This document shows positions 19,639-27,953 of a stretch of DNA of 64,000 nucleotides, one piece after another (position 1 is the stretch's first letter; each line of letters starts with the position of its first letter). This stretch comes from Pedobacter sp. BS3 (GTDB lineage: Bacteria; Bacteroidota; Bacteroidia; Sphingobacteriales; Sphingobacteriaceae), in the NCBI RefSeq assembly GCF_008274585.1, contig NZ_VTRT01000006.1, forward strand, positions 310,001 through 374,000, in the 5' to 3' direction. Made by a program: the position numbers and the translations under genes. The notes beneath the pieces are model-generated. The model was not told the DNA's origin. It worked only from the letters and a program-made list of their open reading frames with translations, and searched no databases.

Positions 19639-20967
19639 ATGAAATTTAACCAGGCGTACATACTCTCTATATCGTTTATTTCGGCATTAGGAGGGTATCT
19701 TTTCGGCTTTGATTTTGCAGTAATATCCGGAGCCTTACCATTTTTAAGAGCAACATTTGTCTTATCAGCAGCATGGGAAGGCTTTGTTACCGGCTCTCTC
19801 GCCTTGGGTTGCATAGCAGGCTGTTTATTGGCGGGCAAGCTGGCCGATCGTTATGGGAGAAAGCCGGGTTTGATCACCTCGGCCGGGATTTTTGCGATAT
19901 CTTCGCTCGGGATGGCCTTTTCACACAGCCTTACTCAATTTATCAGTATGCGCTTTATGGCCGGCGCAGGTGTGGGCATGGCGTCTATATTAAGCCCTTT
20001 ATACATTGCCGAAATATCGCCGGCGCACATGCGTGGACGAAATGTGGCCATTAATCAGCTAACTATTGTTATTGGAATATTTATAACCAATCTGGCTAAC
20101 TATTGGCTTGCAGGTATAGGCCCGGCTGCGTGGCGATGGATGTTTGGCCTGGGAACAATTCCTGCTACCCTGTTTCTGATCGGGGTGATATTTTTACCGG
20201 AAAGTCCGCGATGGTTAGTTAAGGCCGGGCGAACGGAGCAGGCGTTTCACATCCTGCAAAAGATCAGTGCCGGAGAATTTGCCAGCTCAACGCTGAAAGA
20301 TATTGAGCAGAGTATGGATCACCGGATGAATGTTTCATATAAGGCAGTTTTTGCAAAAGCGGTAAGGCCTATTGTTATTACAGGCATGATACTGGCCGCC
20401 TTTTCACAGTTTTGCGGTATCAATGTGATCTTTAATTATACCTCAACCATCTTTGAATCTGTTGGTGCAGATCTTAACCGGCAGCTGTTTGAAACCGTAG
20501 CTATCGGTATGGTGAATATTCCCTTTACGTTATTGGCAATGTGGCAGGTAGATAAGTTAGGCCGGCGACCCTTAATGCTTATAGGAACAATAGGGTTGGC
20601 GATACTCTACCTGATAATAGCTTTTCTGCTGCGGGAGCAGGCAACTGCCGGTATTGTGTCTGTATCTGTACTGATCGCCATTGCCCTCTATGCTACAACA
20701 CTGGCACCGGTTACATGGATATTGATATCTGAGATATTCCCTAATAATATACGCGGTACCGCATCTTCGGTAGCAGTTGTCAGTTTATGGGGCGCTTATT
20801 TTATCCTGGTATTTACATTCCCGATTCTTGCCCATTACCTGGGTACATACGGGCCGTTTTACCTGTATGCAGTTATTTGCTTTGCAGGATTTTTGTTCGT
20901 GAAATTCAAAATCAAGGAAACCAAAGGGCAGACACTTGAGCAGTTAGAGCATACTATCGGGCATTAA
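19639..20967 (+). CDS. sugar-porter family MFS transporter
   Basis: The 442-residue protein has twelve predicted membrane helices and sugar-porter signatures: 'GYLFGFDFAVISG' in helix 1, 'DRYGRKPG' in the 2-3 loop (about residue 69), 'PESPRWLVK' after helix 6 (about 189), 'DKLGRRPLM' in the 8-9 loop, and 'KETKGQTLEQLE' at the C-terminus. It resembles XylE/GalP-type proton-sugar symporters of the inner membrane. Its position next to a large polysaccharide utilization locus suggests uptake of the monosaccharide released there, possibly galactose or a pentose, but the substrate cannot be read. A strong hairpin terminator follows. Confidence 0.93.
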   Translation: MKFNQAYILSISFISALGGYLFGFDFAVISGALPFLRATFVLSAAWEGFVTGSLALGCIAGCLLAGKLADRYGRKPGLITSAGIFAISSLGMAFSHSLTQFISMRFMAGAGVGMASILSPLYIAEISPAHMRGRNVAINQLTIVIGIFITNLANYWLAGIGPAAWRWMFGLGTIPATLFLIGVIFLPESPRWLVKAGRTEQAFHILQKISAGEFASSTLKDIEQSMDHRMNVSYKAVFAKAVRPIVITGMILAAFSQFCGINVIFNYTSTIFESVGADLNRQLFETVAIGMVNIPFTLLAMWQVDKLGRRPLMLIGTIGLAILYLIIAFLLREQATAGIVSVSVLIAIALYATTLAPVTWILISEIFPNNIRGTASSVAVVSLWGAYFILVFTFPILAHYLGTYGPFYLYAVICFAGFLFVKFKIKETKGQTLEQLEHTIGH

Positions 20968-21022
20968 CAGATTTTCATAAATGCCGCCAATGTTTAGTAG
21001 GTTGTTGCGGTAAGACTTTAAG

Positions 21023-21050
21023 TTTGGCTGCCTTTTGACAGGCAGCCAAA
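21023..21050 (+). terminator. hairpin terminator after the MFS transporter
   Basis: A perfect 10-bp stem (TTTGGCTGCC, 21023-21032; GGCAGCCAAA, 21041-21050) with an 8-nt loop lies 55 bp after the stop and is followed by ATTTAT. Confidence 0.75.
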
Positions 21051-21087
21051 ATTTATACTGTAAAATTGAAATTTTAACAAAATACAA

Positions 21088-21118
21088 GGGGGGAACTATC
21101 CTGTATAGAATGCCCCCC
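21088..21118 (-). terminator. terminator at the end of the polysaccharide locus operon
   Basis: On the minus strand six G (21118-21113) pair with six C (21093-21088), with an inner CTAT/ATAG helix. The structure is followed by TTGTATTTTGTT. It begins 13 bp after the stop codon at 21132, at the end of the eight-gene minus-strand series. Confidence 0.65.
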
Positions 21119-21131
21119 TGGGAGTTTTATA

Positions 21132-22865
21132 TCATTCTTTTATAAAAGTTTGTGAAAGCGGTTGCCCGTTAATTTCTAATTTTAAAATATAGGCGCCTTG
21201 GGGCAGTTTATTAATATATAGTGTGGTTTCTGTTGTATTGGGTTGTGCAATGGTTTTTAATACAACTTTACCGTCTGCCTGTATAATGCTGATAGCAGCC
21301 TTATTTGTAATGTTTTCGTGCCGGATGGTTAATTTATCTGTGGCCGGGTTAGGGTAAACAGAAAATCTGTACGAATCAGCATTTTTCACAGATTTTACTT
21401 CACTATAAGTATAGCTTCCATCCAGATCGAGCATTTTTAAACGATAGTAGGCAACTCCTGAAAAGTTAATTGCATCGCTGCCTGAATACGTATGTGTGCC
21501 CGAAGTGTTTTTAGCAGGTACTGTATTTACAGGTGTGAAGCTTTGACCGTCTAAGCTGCGTTCAATGATGAATTTATCGGTGTTAAGCTCTGATTCTGTA
21601 GTCCAGCTTAAAGCAACAGTATTCAGCTTTTTAACTGCATTAAAAGAAGTTAGCTTCAGTGGCAGGGTTGAGCCTGGTGTGAAAGAAATGCCTTTGAAAA
21701 TATAGTTTGCAGACGGAGCGGTGATCAGTGTGGTAAGGCCCGGAGCGGCTGTTGAGTTGTATATATCGGGATCGGTAAACTTCAGCACTTTGTAAACGGA
21801 GTTAACCGGGTCGTATGCTGTGGCATACAAAGTGGCGTTACCTGTAGCATTTAGTTGTCCTACCAAACCTCTGAATTTTAAATTGTTTGCATCGTTAGCA
21901 TCGGTCCCGGTATAGATCTCGTATTTTAAATCCCAGTACCCGGATACATTTTTGACGTATTTTTTAATACTTCCCTTGTGCCCGGCTGTTGTACCGTCAT
22001 CGGTGGCAAATAATACATCGTTACCTACAATTGAAGCATTGGCATCGTAAATTACATATTGGCAAATATTAACGGGTACGCCTCCCGAGCCTGTGGCTAC
22101 AGAAAAATCGGCTCCCAGAAGGTTAGTGACTGTAGCTCCCGATGCAGTGGTTGGTATCGCGGTAGAAAACTCGCCTAAGCGAATAGCTGCGGCATTGCCC
22201 AGGGCAGCGGCGTTGCCCGAAGTATATAGCTGTCCTGAAAAAATACCGGGAACCCGTAAATTGCTTTGCGTGGTTTGTACCTGGTTAAACACATCAACAT
22301 TTCCGGTGCCTGCATTATTATTGATGTAAAAAACACCCCCGGTAGTAAGGTTTGCGGATCCGCCGCCGGCATATAATCCCGTGCCGTCGTTTAATGCGAC
22401 CGTTCCGGTTAGCCTGGCGTTGGTGACATTGCCGGCAACACTACCATCTCCGGTTGAAAACACGCCGGCCGGCAATGTATACGATTTCAGGATACTTGAT
22501 GTGCCACTGCTGCCGTATAGCTGTATTTTAGCCAGATCGCCTGTGCCGTTGGTTGCAATGGTTCTGCTGTCGCCGGCGTTTTTTGCATAACCGCCAACGG
22601 CCAGGTACATGCCATTAGGTGATAGCTGGTAATAGCCTTCATTTGTACTACCTCCATCGCCCACAAGGCCACTAACGGTATGTGTATTGACTAATACACC
22701 ACCGGTAGTATATTCATCCAGGTAAATGGTAGAATAAGTGCCTGAAACGGGGGCGGTACTGTTATCGCCGGAGCGAACTATTAGTAAATTACCTGGTGAA
22801 AATGATTGCGAATACGCTGAAACAGCGGATAGCAATGCCATACAAAGTGTAAGTTTTTTCTTCAT
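21132..22865 (-). CDS. T9SS-exported protein with C-terminal sorting domain, function unknown
   Basis: The 577-residue protein has a signal peptide (MKKKLTLCMALLSAVSAYSQ). A repeat-rich beta region (about 20-400) follows, with many Gly, Ser, Thr and Asn and turns such as 'LYAGGGSANLTTGG' and 'LYATAYDPVN', consistent with a beta-propeller. Next come a fibronectin-like segment (about 405-490: 'LTSFNAVKKLNTVALSWTT' through 'YYRLKMLDLDG') and a type A T9SS sorting domain (about 500-577: 'YRFSVYPNPATDKL' through 'GAYILKLEING'). It would be carried out by the SprA translocon and attached to the surface or released. It is the last gene of the glycan locus operon and has no recognizable catalytic motif, so a glycan-binding role is possible but unproven. 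Confidence 0.82.
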   Translation of the reverse strand: MKKKLTLCMALLSAVSAYSQSFSPGNLLIVRSGDNSTAPVSGTYSTIYLDEYTTGGVLVNTHTVSGLVGDGGSTNEGYYQLSPNGMYLAVGGYAKNAGDSRTIATNGTGDLAKIQLYGSSGTSSILKSYTLPAGVFSTGDGSVAGNVTNARLTGTVALNDGTGLYAGGGSANLTTGGVFYINNNAGTGNVDVFNQVQTTQSNLRVPGIFSGQLYTSGNAAALGNAAAIRLGEFSTAIPTTASGATVTNLLGADFSVATGSGGVPVNICQYVIYDANASIVGNDVLFATDDGTTAGHKGSIKKYVKNVSGYWDLKYEIYTGTDANDANNLKFRGLVGQLNATGNATLYATAYDPVNSVYKVLKFTDPDIYNSTAAPGLTTLITAPSANYIFKGISFTPGSTLPLKLTSFNAVKKLNTVALSWTTESELNTDKFIIERSLDGQSFTPVNTVPAKNTSGTHTYSGSDAINFSGVAYYRLKMLDLDGSYTYSEVKSVKNADSYRFSVYPNPATDKLTIRHENITNKAAISIIQADGKVVLKTIAQPNTTETTLYINKLPQGAYILKLEINGQPLSQTFIKE

Positions 22866-22905
22866 GATGTTTAAGTTTATGGCTGATTACAGCCGGTTTT
22901 ATAAT

Positions 22906-24060
22906 TTATTGTTTAGTTTTCTGAAGCAGGTTGATATAATCTGTGTAAACCAGTGGATTGGTGTAAAACTCTCCGTTGCTATTCAATCCAAATGATTTTT
23001 GCAGAAATAACGGGTTTAAAAACCAGGAATCGGATGCCGGAGTAACACGTTTTACATAGCCTTGCTGTAATAACGGATACGTTGCCAGAACTACATTATT
23101 CTGCTTAAAATAACGATAATAGGTATTCAGGTAATGCGGAATATACCAGGATTGAGAGAGGAACATCTCTTCCCATTGCTGGTATGGTATTTTTCCAGTA
23201 TTCACTAAGCTTAGCCATTCATAAACTTTAAGATTTTGCGGCAGGTTATATTTTTTTATGAATGCCTGTCCTTTGGCACTTGCAGCTATAACATCGTTAA
23301 AGTGCTTATTGTATAAGCGGAATAAGGAGAATTCGGGAACAATAATGGGTTTGTCCGGCATTAGCGTGCGTACGTAACGGAATGCCTCTGCTATTTGCAG
23401 GGTATCTGCAATGTGCAGGTGGATGGCTAAGCCGGTGATCTCCTTATTGTTTTGGGCAAACTTTATTAATTCTGAAACGCCCGGTTTTTGCTGCTGCTTT
23501 TTTTCAAAAAGTGCCGGAAGAGAGCCTGCATAAAGCTGGGGTTGTTTCCATCCGGGATGATTTTTATAGAAGCTGATCACATGGTGCATTAAGCGCCGGG
23601 TAAAAATTACCAAGGGTACCTGATGTTCCTGGTTGTATTGCAGATCGCTTTCAATAGTTTCCAGGTTGGGCTCGTTGCCTAACGTAAAAATATTTACGTA
23701 CGGGCCAACGCGGTTCAGGATGTTATCAACAGCAGCGAAATAGGTTTTTTCTCTTTCAGACCCGGGCTCCGGCATGGCCAGCTTTCTTTGCGCAAAGTCC
23801 CACCTGAGCCCGAATACAATTTTATATCCTTTTTTGCCGGCTTCTGTAACTTTTTGTATTGCCGTATCGGTTTCAAGATTTAGTTTGCCGTCGACATAAT
23901 CTAAAATACGTGGCGTTGTTCTGAGCCATTGCACCTGTGTTTTAGCAATGTATTTGAAATTAATGTTTTCGGGATTGTGATTGAAATTCAATCCCAATTG
24001 CTGTGCGAATGTGGTTGCTGTGCAACAAACGCTTATCAAAATACAGGTTAAATACTTCAT
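22906..24060 (-). CDS. clan GH-A-like secreted glycosidase of an unassigned family
   Basis: The 384-residue protein starts at the ATG at 24060 (MKYLTCILIS..., signal peptide ending TTFAQ); an ATG at 24078 in the same frame would overlap the upstream gene and spoil the leader. A TIM barrel is suggested by alternating strands and helices. Glu130 in 'TLGNEPNLE' fits the acid/base of clan GH-A (NEP motif). Glu243 in 'IVPEFSLF' fits the nucleophile, and 'HLHIAD' precedes it. It is a paralog of the lipoprotein at 31071-32294, sharing these motifs and the end text 'DSWFLNPLFLQKSF' against 'DPWVLNGLFLNRSV'. I cannot place the pair in a numbered GH family. It lies 7 bp after the GH43 gene in the same operon. 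Confidence 0.75.
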   Translation of the reverse strand: MKYLTCILISVCCTATTFAQQLGLNFNHNPENINFKYIAKTQVQWLRTTPRILDYVDGKLNLETDTAIQKVTEAGKKGYKIVFGLRWDFAQRKLAMPEPGSEREKTYFAAVDNILNRVGPYVNIFTLGNEPNLETIESDLQYNQEHQVPLVIFTRRLMHHVISFYKNHPGWKQPQLYAGSLPALFEKKQQQKPGVSELIKFAQNNKEITGLAIHLHIADTLQIAEAFRYVRTLMPDKPIIVPEFSLFRLYNKHFNDVIAASAKGQAFIKKYNLPQNLKVYEWLSLVNTGKIPYQQWEEMFLSQSWYIPHYLNTYYRYFKQNNVVLATYPLLQQGYVKRVTPASDSWFLNPLFLQKSFGLNSNGEFYTNPLVYTDYINLLQKTKQ

Positions 24061-24067
24061 AGTTTCA

Positions 24068-25237
24068 TTAATGAGCATAAAAGCTGTTCGCCCTCCTGAT
24101 ATCGGGCATTAATTTGTTGTTTTCCCATTTTACAGGTACCACTGCGGGGCGGCAGGTTACAGGGAACTTATCGGCCATCAGTCCACGTGGATTGAAAAAG
24201 GTTGTTGACCACCAGTTGCCTGCTTTATCCTGGAAAAGATTGTTGTGCCCGCCTGCAAGAATAGCCGGGTAACGTGGGCCGTAAGGGCCGTAAATATTAT
24301 CGGCTTCGGCTACCACCACATCGTAGCTGTATACCGTTTTGGTTTTTTTCTCATCTTTTAAAAAGGTATACGTGCCATCAGGTAGCGGAACCGACCATAC
24401 GGTTTGCAACAACTGGTATTTACCATGATGCTTATCCAGCCAAACACCTTCAATGTAGGGTTCCGGCTGGTATGGCGTTTCTTTAAAGGTTCTGAACGGT
24501 TCGGCAATATCGCTCAGGTCTTTGTTCATGCGGGCAATATAGTGGTTATGTCCAATCAGGTAGACTTCACCATTCGTGTCTTCAAACAGGCTGAGATCGA
24601 TATTGTTAAATATGGCCTTATCTTCGTTGCCTTTAATGTTTTTATATGGGCCTTCCGGTTTTCCGGATATGCTTTCAAGTACAAAAGAGCCGTTTCCTCC
24701 ATTCAGACAGGCTATCATTAACCATTTTTTGCTGCTTTTAACATAGTGCAGCTCGGGCGCCCAAACTGCTCTGTACAATGAGTCAAGCGGATCGCCGTTA
24801 ACGGATTTAGCCCCGGCTGGTATGGGTTTGCCTTTGCGCTGCCACGCTGCCGCGTCTTTATCAAAAGACCATATTCTGCCAAGACTGCTCCAGTGTTTCA
24901 TGTCTTTGGAACGCCACAGGTACAAGCCATCATTATAGTCCCAGCAGTGGATGTTACCATTGGGAAAAACTCTTCCAGGTGTAGCTGTGGTTCCTGTTAA
25001 ATAGAAATATCCATCAGGGCCATACATCACATAAGCATCCCGCATCCATACATCCAGGATTGGTTTGACCGATGAGGGTACAGTTAGCTGCATGCTGCCA
25101 ACGGGTGCTACCGGGTTACTGAATGCCGTTTGCGAGGTTTGGTTACTTGTTGTTTTATGCTGCGCACATGCCTGCGTAAGAAAAACAAGGAATACCTGGC
25201 TGATGATGATTGTATATTTTAGTTTTTTAAGTAACAT
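24068..25237 (-). CDS. GH43-type glycosidase, exported
   Basis: The 389-residue protein carries an N-terminal export signal with Cys24 (TQAC), a weak lipobox. The body is a five-bladed propeller of clan GH-F type. Candidate catalytic residues in the expected order are Asp67 (WMRDAYVMYG, base), Asp214 (NNIDLSLFED, modulator) and Glu263 (YIEGVWL, acid). 'WAPELHYV' (about 159-166) is also typical. GH43 members release arabinose, xylose or galactose from side chains. Related propellers act on anhydro-galactose, and the exact activity here is open. The gene sits between the GH5-like and unassigned GH-A-like genes of the operon. Confidence 0.85.
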   Translation of the reverse strand: MLLKKLKYTIIISQVFLVFLTQACAQHKTTSNQTSQTAFSNPVAPVGSMQLTVPSSVKPILDVWMRDAYVMYGPDGYFYLTGTTATPGRVFPNGNIHCWDYNDGLYLWRSKDMKHWSSLGRIWSFDKDAAAWQRKGKPIPAGAKSVNGDPLDSLYRAVWAPELHYVKSSKKWLMIACLNGGNGSFVLESISGKPEGPYKNIKGNEDKAIFNNIDLSLFEDTNGEVYLIGHNHYIARMNKDLSDIAEPFRTFKETPYQPEPYIEGVWLDKHHGKYQLLQTVWSVPLPDGTYTFLKDEKKTKTVYSYDVVVAEADNIYGPYGPRYPAILAGGHNNLFQDKAGNWWSTTFFNPRGLMADKFPVTCRPAVVPVKWENNKLMPDIRRANSFYAH

Positions 25238-25279
25238 ACTATAGGGGTTTTAATAGGAGAATGTAAACGGTTATGATGG

Positions 25280-26335
25280 TCATTGTTTACCTGTTAGTTG
25301 TTTTATGGTCTGTATTTCTGTGAGACTGAAAGGCGTACCATCTTTTCTGAAAATATCGTGAAACCATAATTCCGGTTCTTTCCCACTGGGCATTGGCGTG
25401 TCCCATGCATAGATGGTATTGGTTTTACCCGAAACAAGCCCCCAGTTAATGGCTCCGATATTATCCTTTTTTAATAAAGGCATGATATTGCAAAAAAGAC
25501 TGCCGTTTCTGCGGGCCATGTATTCGCTGCAGATTATCGGGCGATTGTATTTTTTCAGTTCTTTTATTTCTTCCAGGTGATTATCGGTATATGAATAGTT
25601 ATGGTAGGTAATGATGTCTGAATTTTCAAGCTGGAACTTATTCAGGTCGCTGAATTTTTCATTCTTGTTCCAGATAGCGGCGGTAACAGGCTGCGAAGGG
25701 TTTACAGCTCTTGCCCAGCTGAATACAGCCTTTAGCAGGGGCAGGCTTTTATTAACGTTTTTATTGTTACCGGGTTCATTGTACAGATCCCAGGCTAATA
25801 TGCGGTTGTCGTTTTTAAAGGTGGTCATTACATCCTTTACATAGGCTTCCAATACGTTCAGGGTATCCGGGTGGGTATAGATCATGGTGCCGGGATCTCT
25901 TACCCAACCGCTATTATGTATCCCGGTTTTAGGTTCAGGTTGTTTACCGGGGGCATACGTATCGTTCCAGCAATCGTCAAAAAATACCAGTATGGTTTTT
26001 ATACCGTGTTTGTGAGCGATGCCCAGGTAGTTATCCAGGCGGTTTTTAAAGCCTGTTTTATCCGATGTCCACAATATATGGTGCAGGTACACCCGCATGG
26101 CGTTGAAGCCCAGTTGCTCAGCCCATCCTAATTCCCTGTCAATAGTTTCAGGGTCGTAGGTGTCTTTCTGAAACATTTCTAACTGGTTGATGGCAGTGCT
26201 TGGCTGAAAATTACAGCCTCTGGGCCAGGGTTGTGTTTTATACCAGTTGTTTGCCTTTTCTTCGCTCCATCTCTGGGCCTGAACGTTCAGGCTGAAAATG
26301 GCTATCAGTAACGTAAGCGCAAATACACATCTCAT
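25280..26335 (-). CDS. GH5-like secreted endo- or exo-glycosidase
   Basis: The 351-residue protein has a signal peptide (ALTLLIAIFSLNVQA, cleaved near residue 20) and a clan GH-A TIM barrel. The acid/base candidate is Glu187 in 'AWDLYNEPGN' and the nucleophile candidate is Glu271 in 'IICSEYMAR'. 'GFNAMRVYLHH' (about 76-86) and 'YHNYSY' (about 244-249) are typical barrel strands. Relatives are often labelled cellulase-family or 1,4-beta-xylanase, but these labels are loose. It follows susD in the operon across a 117-bp gap that contains a 15-bp inverted repeat. Confidence 0.83.
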   Translation of the reverse strand: MRCVFALTLLIAIFSLNVQAQRWSEEKANNWYKTQPWPRGCNFQPSTAINQLEMFQKDTYDPETIDRELGWAEQLGFNAMRVYLHHILWTSDKTGFKNRLDNYLGIAHKHGIKTILVFFDDCWNDTYAPGKQPEPKTGIHNSGWVRDPGTMIYTHPDTLNVLEAYVKDVMTTFKNDNRILAWDLYNEPGNNKNVNKSLPLLKAVFSWARAVNPSQPVTAAIWNKNEKFSDLNKFQLENSDIITYHNYSYTDNHLEEIKELKKYNRPIICSEYMARRNGSLFCNIMPLLKKDNIGAINWGLVSGKTNTIYAWDTPMPSGKEPELWFHDIFRKDGTPFSLTEIQTIKQLTGKQ

Positions 26336-26378
26336 CTCGAATTATTTTAGTTGGATTTTGTTCATCCCAAGTTAAAAG

Positions 26379-26442
26379 AGAGTGTCTAAAAAGTCTGCTA
26401 CGGTCAGCGTGATTGTTCATTGATTGGCTTTTTAGACACTCT
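26379..26442. repeat. 64-bp element with perfect 15-bp inverted terminal repeats
   Basis: AGAGTGTCTAAAAAG (26379-26393) and CTTTTTAGACACTCT (26428-26442) are exact inverted repeats with 34 bp between them. It lies between susD and the GH5-like gene. It may be a miniature inverted-repeat element, or a processing or attenuation hairpin that separates the highly expressed susCD part from the enzyme genes. Confidence 0.6.
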
Positions 26443-26452
26443 TCTGTTAGCA

Positions 26453-27940
26453 TTAATTATTACCGTAGCCGGGATTTTGGACACAAAGCTTGTTAGCGCT
26501 TATCTCTGACTGAGGGATCGGGAATAATACTTTTTCGGGGGTAGCCTGTGTAGCCGGAACTCCGCGGGCGAGGGCCGATGATATGAATGTTCCCTGGCGG
26601 ATCAGATCCTCCCTGCGTTTGCCTTCTGAAATAAATTCCCAGCCCCGTTCTTTAAATATGGCTTCCCTGAAACTGGCCTGATCGGGAGTATTGACCAGGG
26701 TAAGGGCTGCCAGACCGGCACGTGCTCTTACCTGGTTGATCAGGGTAAAACATTCGGTAGGAGGAATTGCGTTTAATTCATTTAACGCCTCTGCACGGCT
26801 TAGCAGAATATCGGCATAGCGCAATATGGGAACATCGTTACCGCTGTTATTGCCTATGGTATTGTTATCCCAGTATTTAAAGCTCCGGGCATTATCACCG
26901 GCTAAAATATTAACGGTTGCATTAGAGTTGTTGATGTAACTGGTACAGATCAGCGAACGACGTTGATCATTAGAGGCCATGCTGTTAACAAAGTCGGTCC
27001 GTAAACGATATTGTGTAGCGAAATTGGCCATGGTTGACTGGTACACATATTCGGGTAATTGTGGTGTGCTTTTGAAGCCGGCAGGCAGAGCCCCGGCCAT
27101 AAACCAGTTGCCGAAATCTGTTTCGTTTCTGCACTGTAGAACCAATATCATTTCTTTATTGGTCATCCCTTCATTTTCTACCCGGAATAAGTCTTTAAAG
27201 GCATATTGAGTGGTTGTGTAATAATTAAGGCTTATTACAGACTGACAGGCATCGGCAGCTTTTTGCCATTGTTTAGTGTTAAGGTAAAATTTAGCCAATA
27301 CAGCGTAAGCTACCCCTTTATTGAAACGGCCATAGGCTTCTTCCTGTCCCGGGTTTGGCAGGTCTGCTACAGATTCTGTCATCTCGGTAGCGATAAAATC
27401 CTTCATTTCATCATCTGTCGCCCTGGCCAGATCGCCTGGTTGCGAAGTAGATGTTCTCAAAGGTACAGGACCGAAGAAACTATATAAGGTGGCATATGAG
27501 TATGCCCTTAATGCTCTTGCTTCGGCTTTGAACAGTTTTTTATTGGCATCAGATGTATTTACATTATCAATATTCTCGATAACGCCATTGGCATCACGTA
27601 TGCAGCGGTAGGCAGGAGCCCATATATCGGCCTGGAATGTGCCGAGATTAGCATCCCAGGTGAAATTAATAATGTTGATCAGCTGGGCGTTTTCTGCACC
27701 TCCCGAATTGAAAGCCATATCGGTGCACATTTCCGAATTATTGATAACAAACCGTGAGTTTTGCTGGGTTTGCTGTTGTGCATAAGCCGAGTACAACAAG
27801 GCTTTTATACCATTCTCTGAAGTGAGTACGTTTCCCGGAGCAAATTCGGAGTTAGGAGTAACTTCCAGCGCTTTTTCGCAAGAAGCGAAACCTGCGGCTA
27901 CAGCCAGCAGCAAGATATATTTAATTATATTTTTCATCAT
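26453..27940 (-). CDS. SusD/RagB-family glycan-binding outer-membrane lipoprotein
   Basis: The protein is about 495 residues from the ATG at 27940 (MMKNIIKYILLLAVAAGFASC); earlier in-frame ATGs precede the signal peptide and are less likely. The lipobox ends at Cys21, followed by 'EKALEVTPNSEF'. TPR-like helices in the N-terminal half and the C-terminal signature 'LRYADILLSRAEALNEL', 'LINQVRARAGL', 'KERGWEFISEGKRREDLIR' are diagnostic of SusD. SusD proteins cap the SusC transporter and capture oligosaccharide at the cell surface. The gene lies 13 bp after susC. Confidence 0.95.
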   Translation of the reverse strand: MMKNIIKYILLLAVAAGFASCEKALEVTPNSEFAPGNVLTSENGIKALLYSAYAQQQTQQNSRFVINNSEMCTDMAFNSGGAENAQLINIINFTWDANLGTFQADIWAPAYRCIRDANGVIENIDNVNTSDANKKLFKAEARALRAYSYATLYSFFGPVPLRTSTSQPGDLARATDDEMKDFIATEMTESVADLPNPGQEEAYGRFNKGVAYAVLAKFYLNTKQWQKAADACQSVISLNYYTTTQYAFKDLFRVENEGMTNKEMILVLQCRNETDFGNWFMAGALPAGFKSTPQLPEYVYQSTMANFATQYRLRTDFVNSMASNDQRRSLICTSYINNSNATVNILAGDNARSFKYWDNNTIGNNSGNDVPILRYADILLSRAEALNELNAIPPTECFTLINQVRARAGLAALTLVNTPDQASFREAIFKERGWEFISEGKRREDLIRQGTFISSALARGVPATQATPEKVLFPIPQSEISANKLCVQNPGYGNN

Positions 27941-27953
27941 TTTTGGAATTAGG

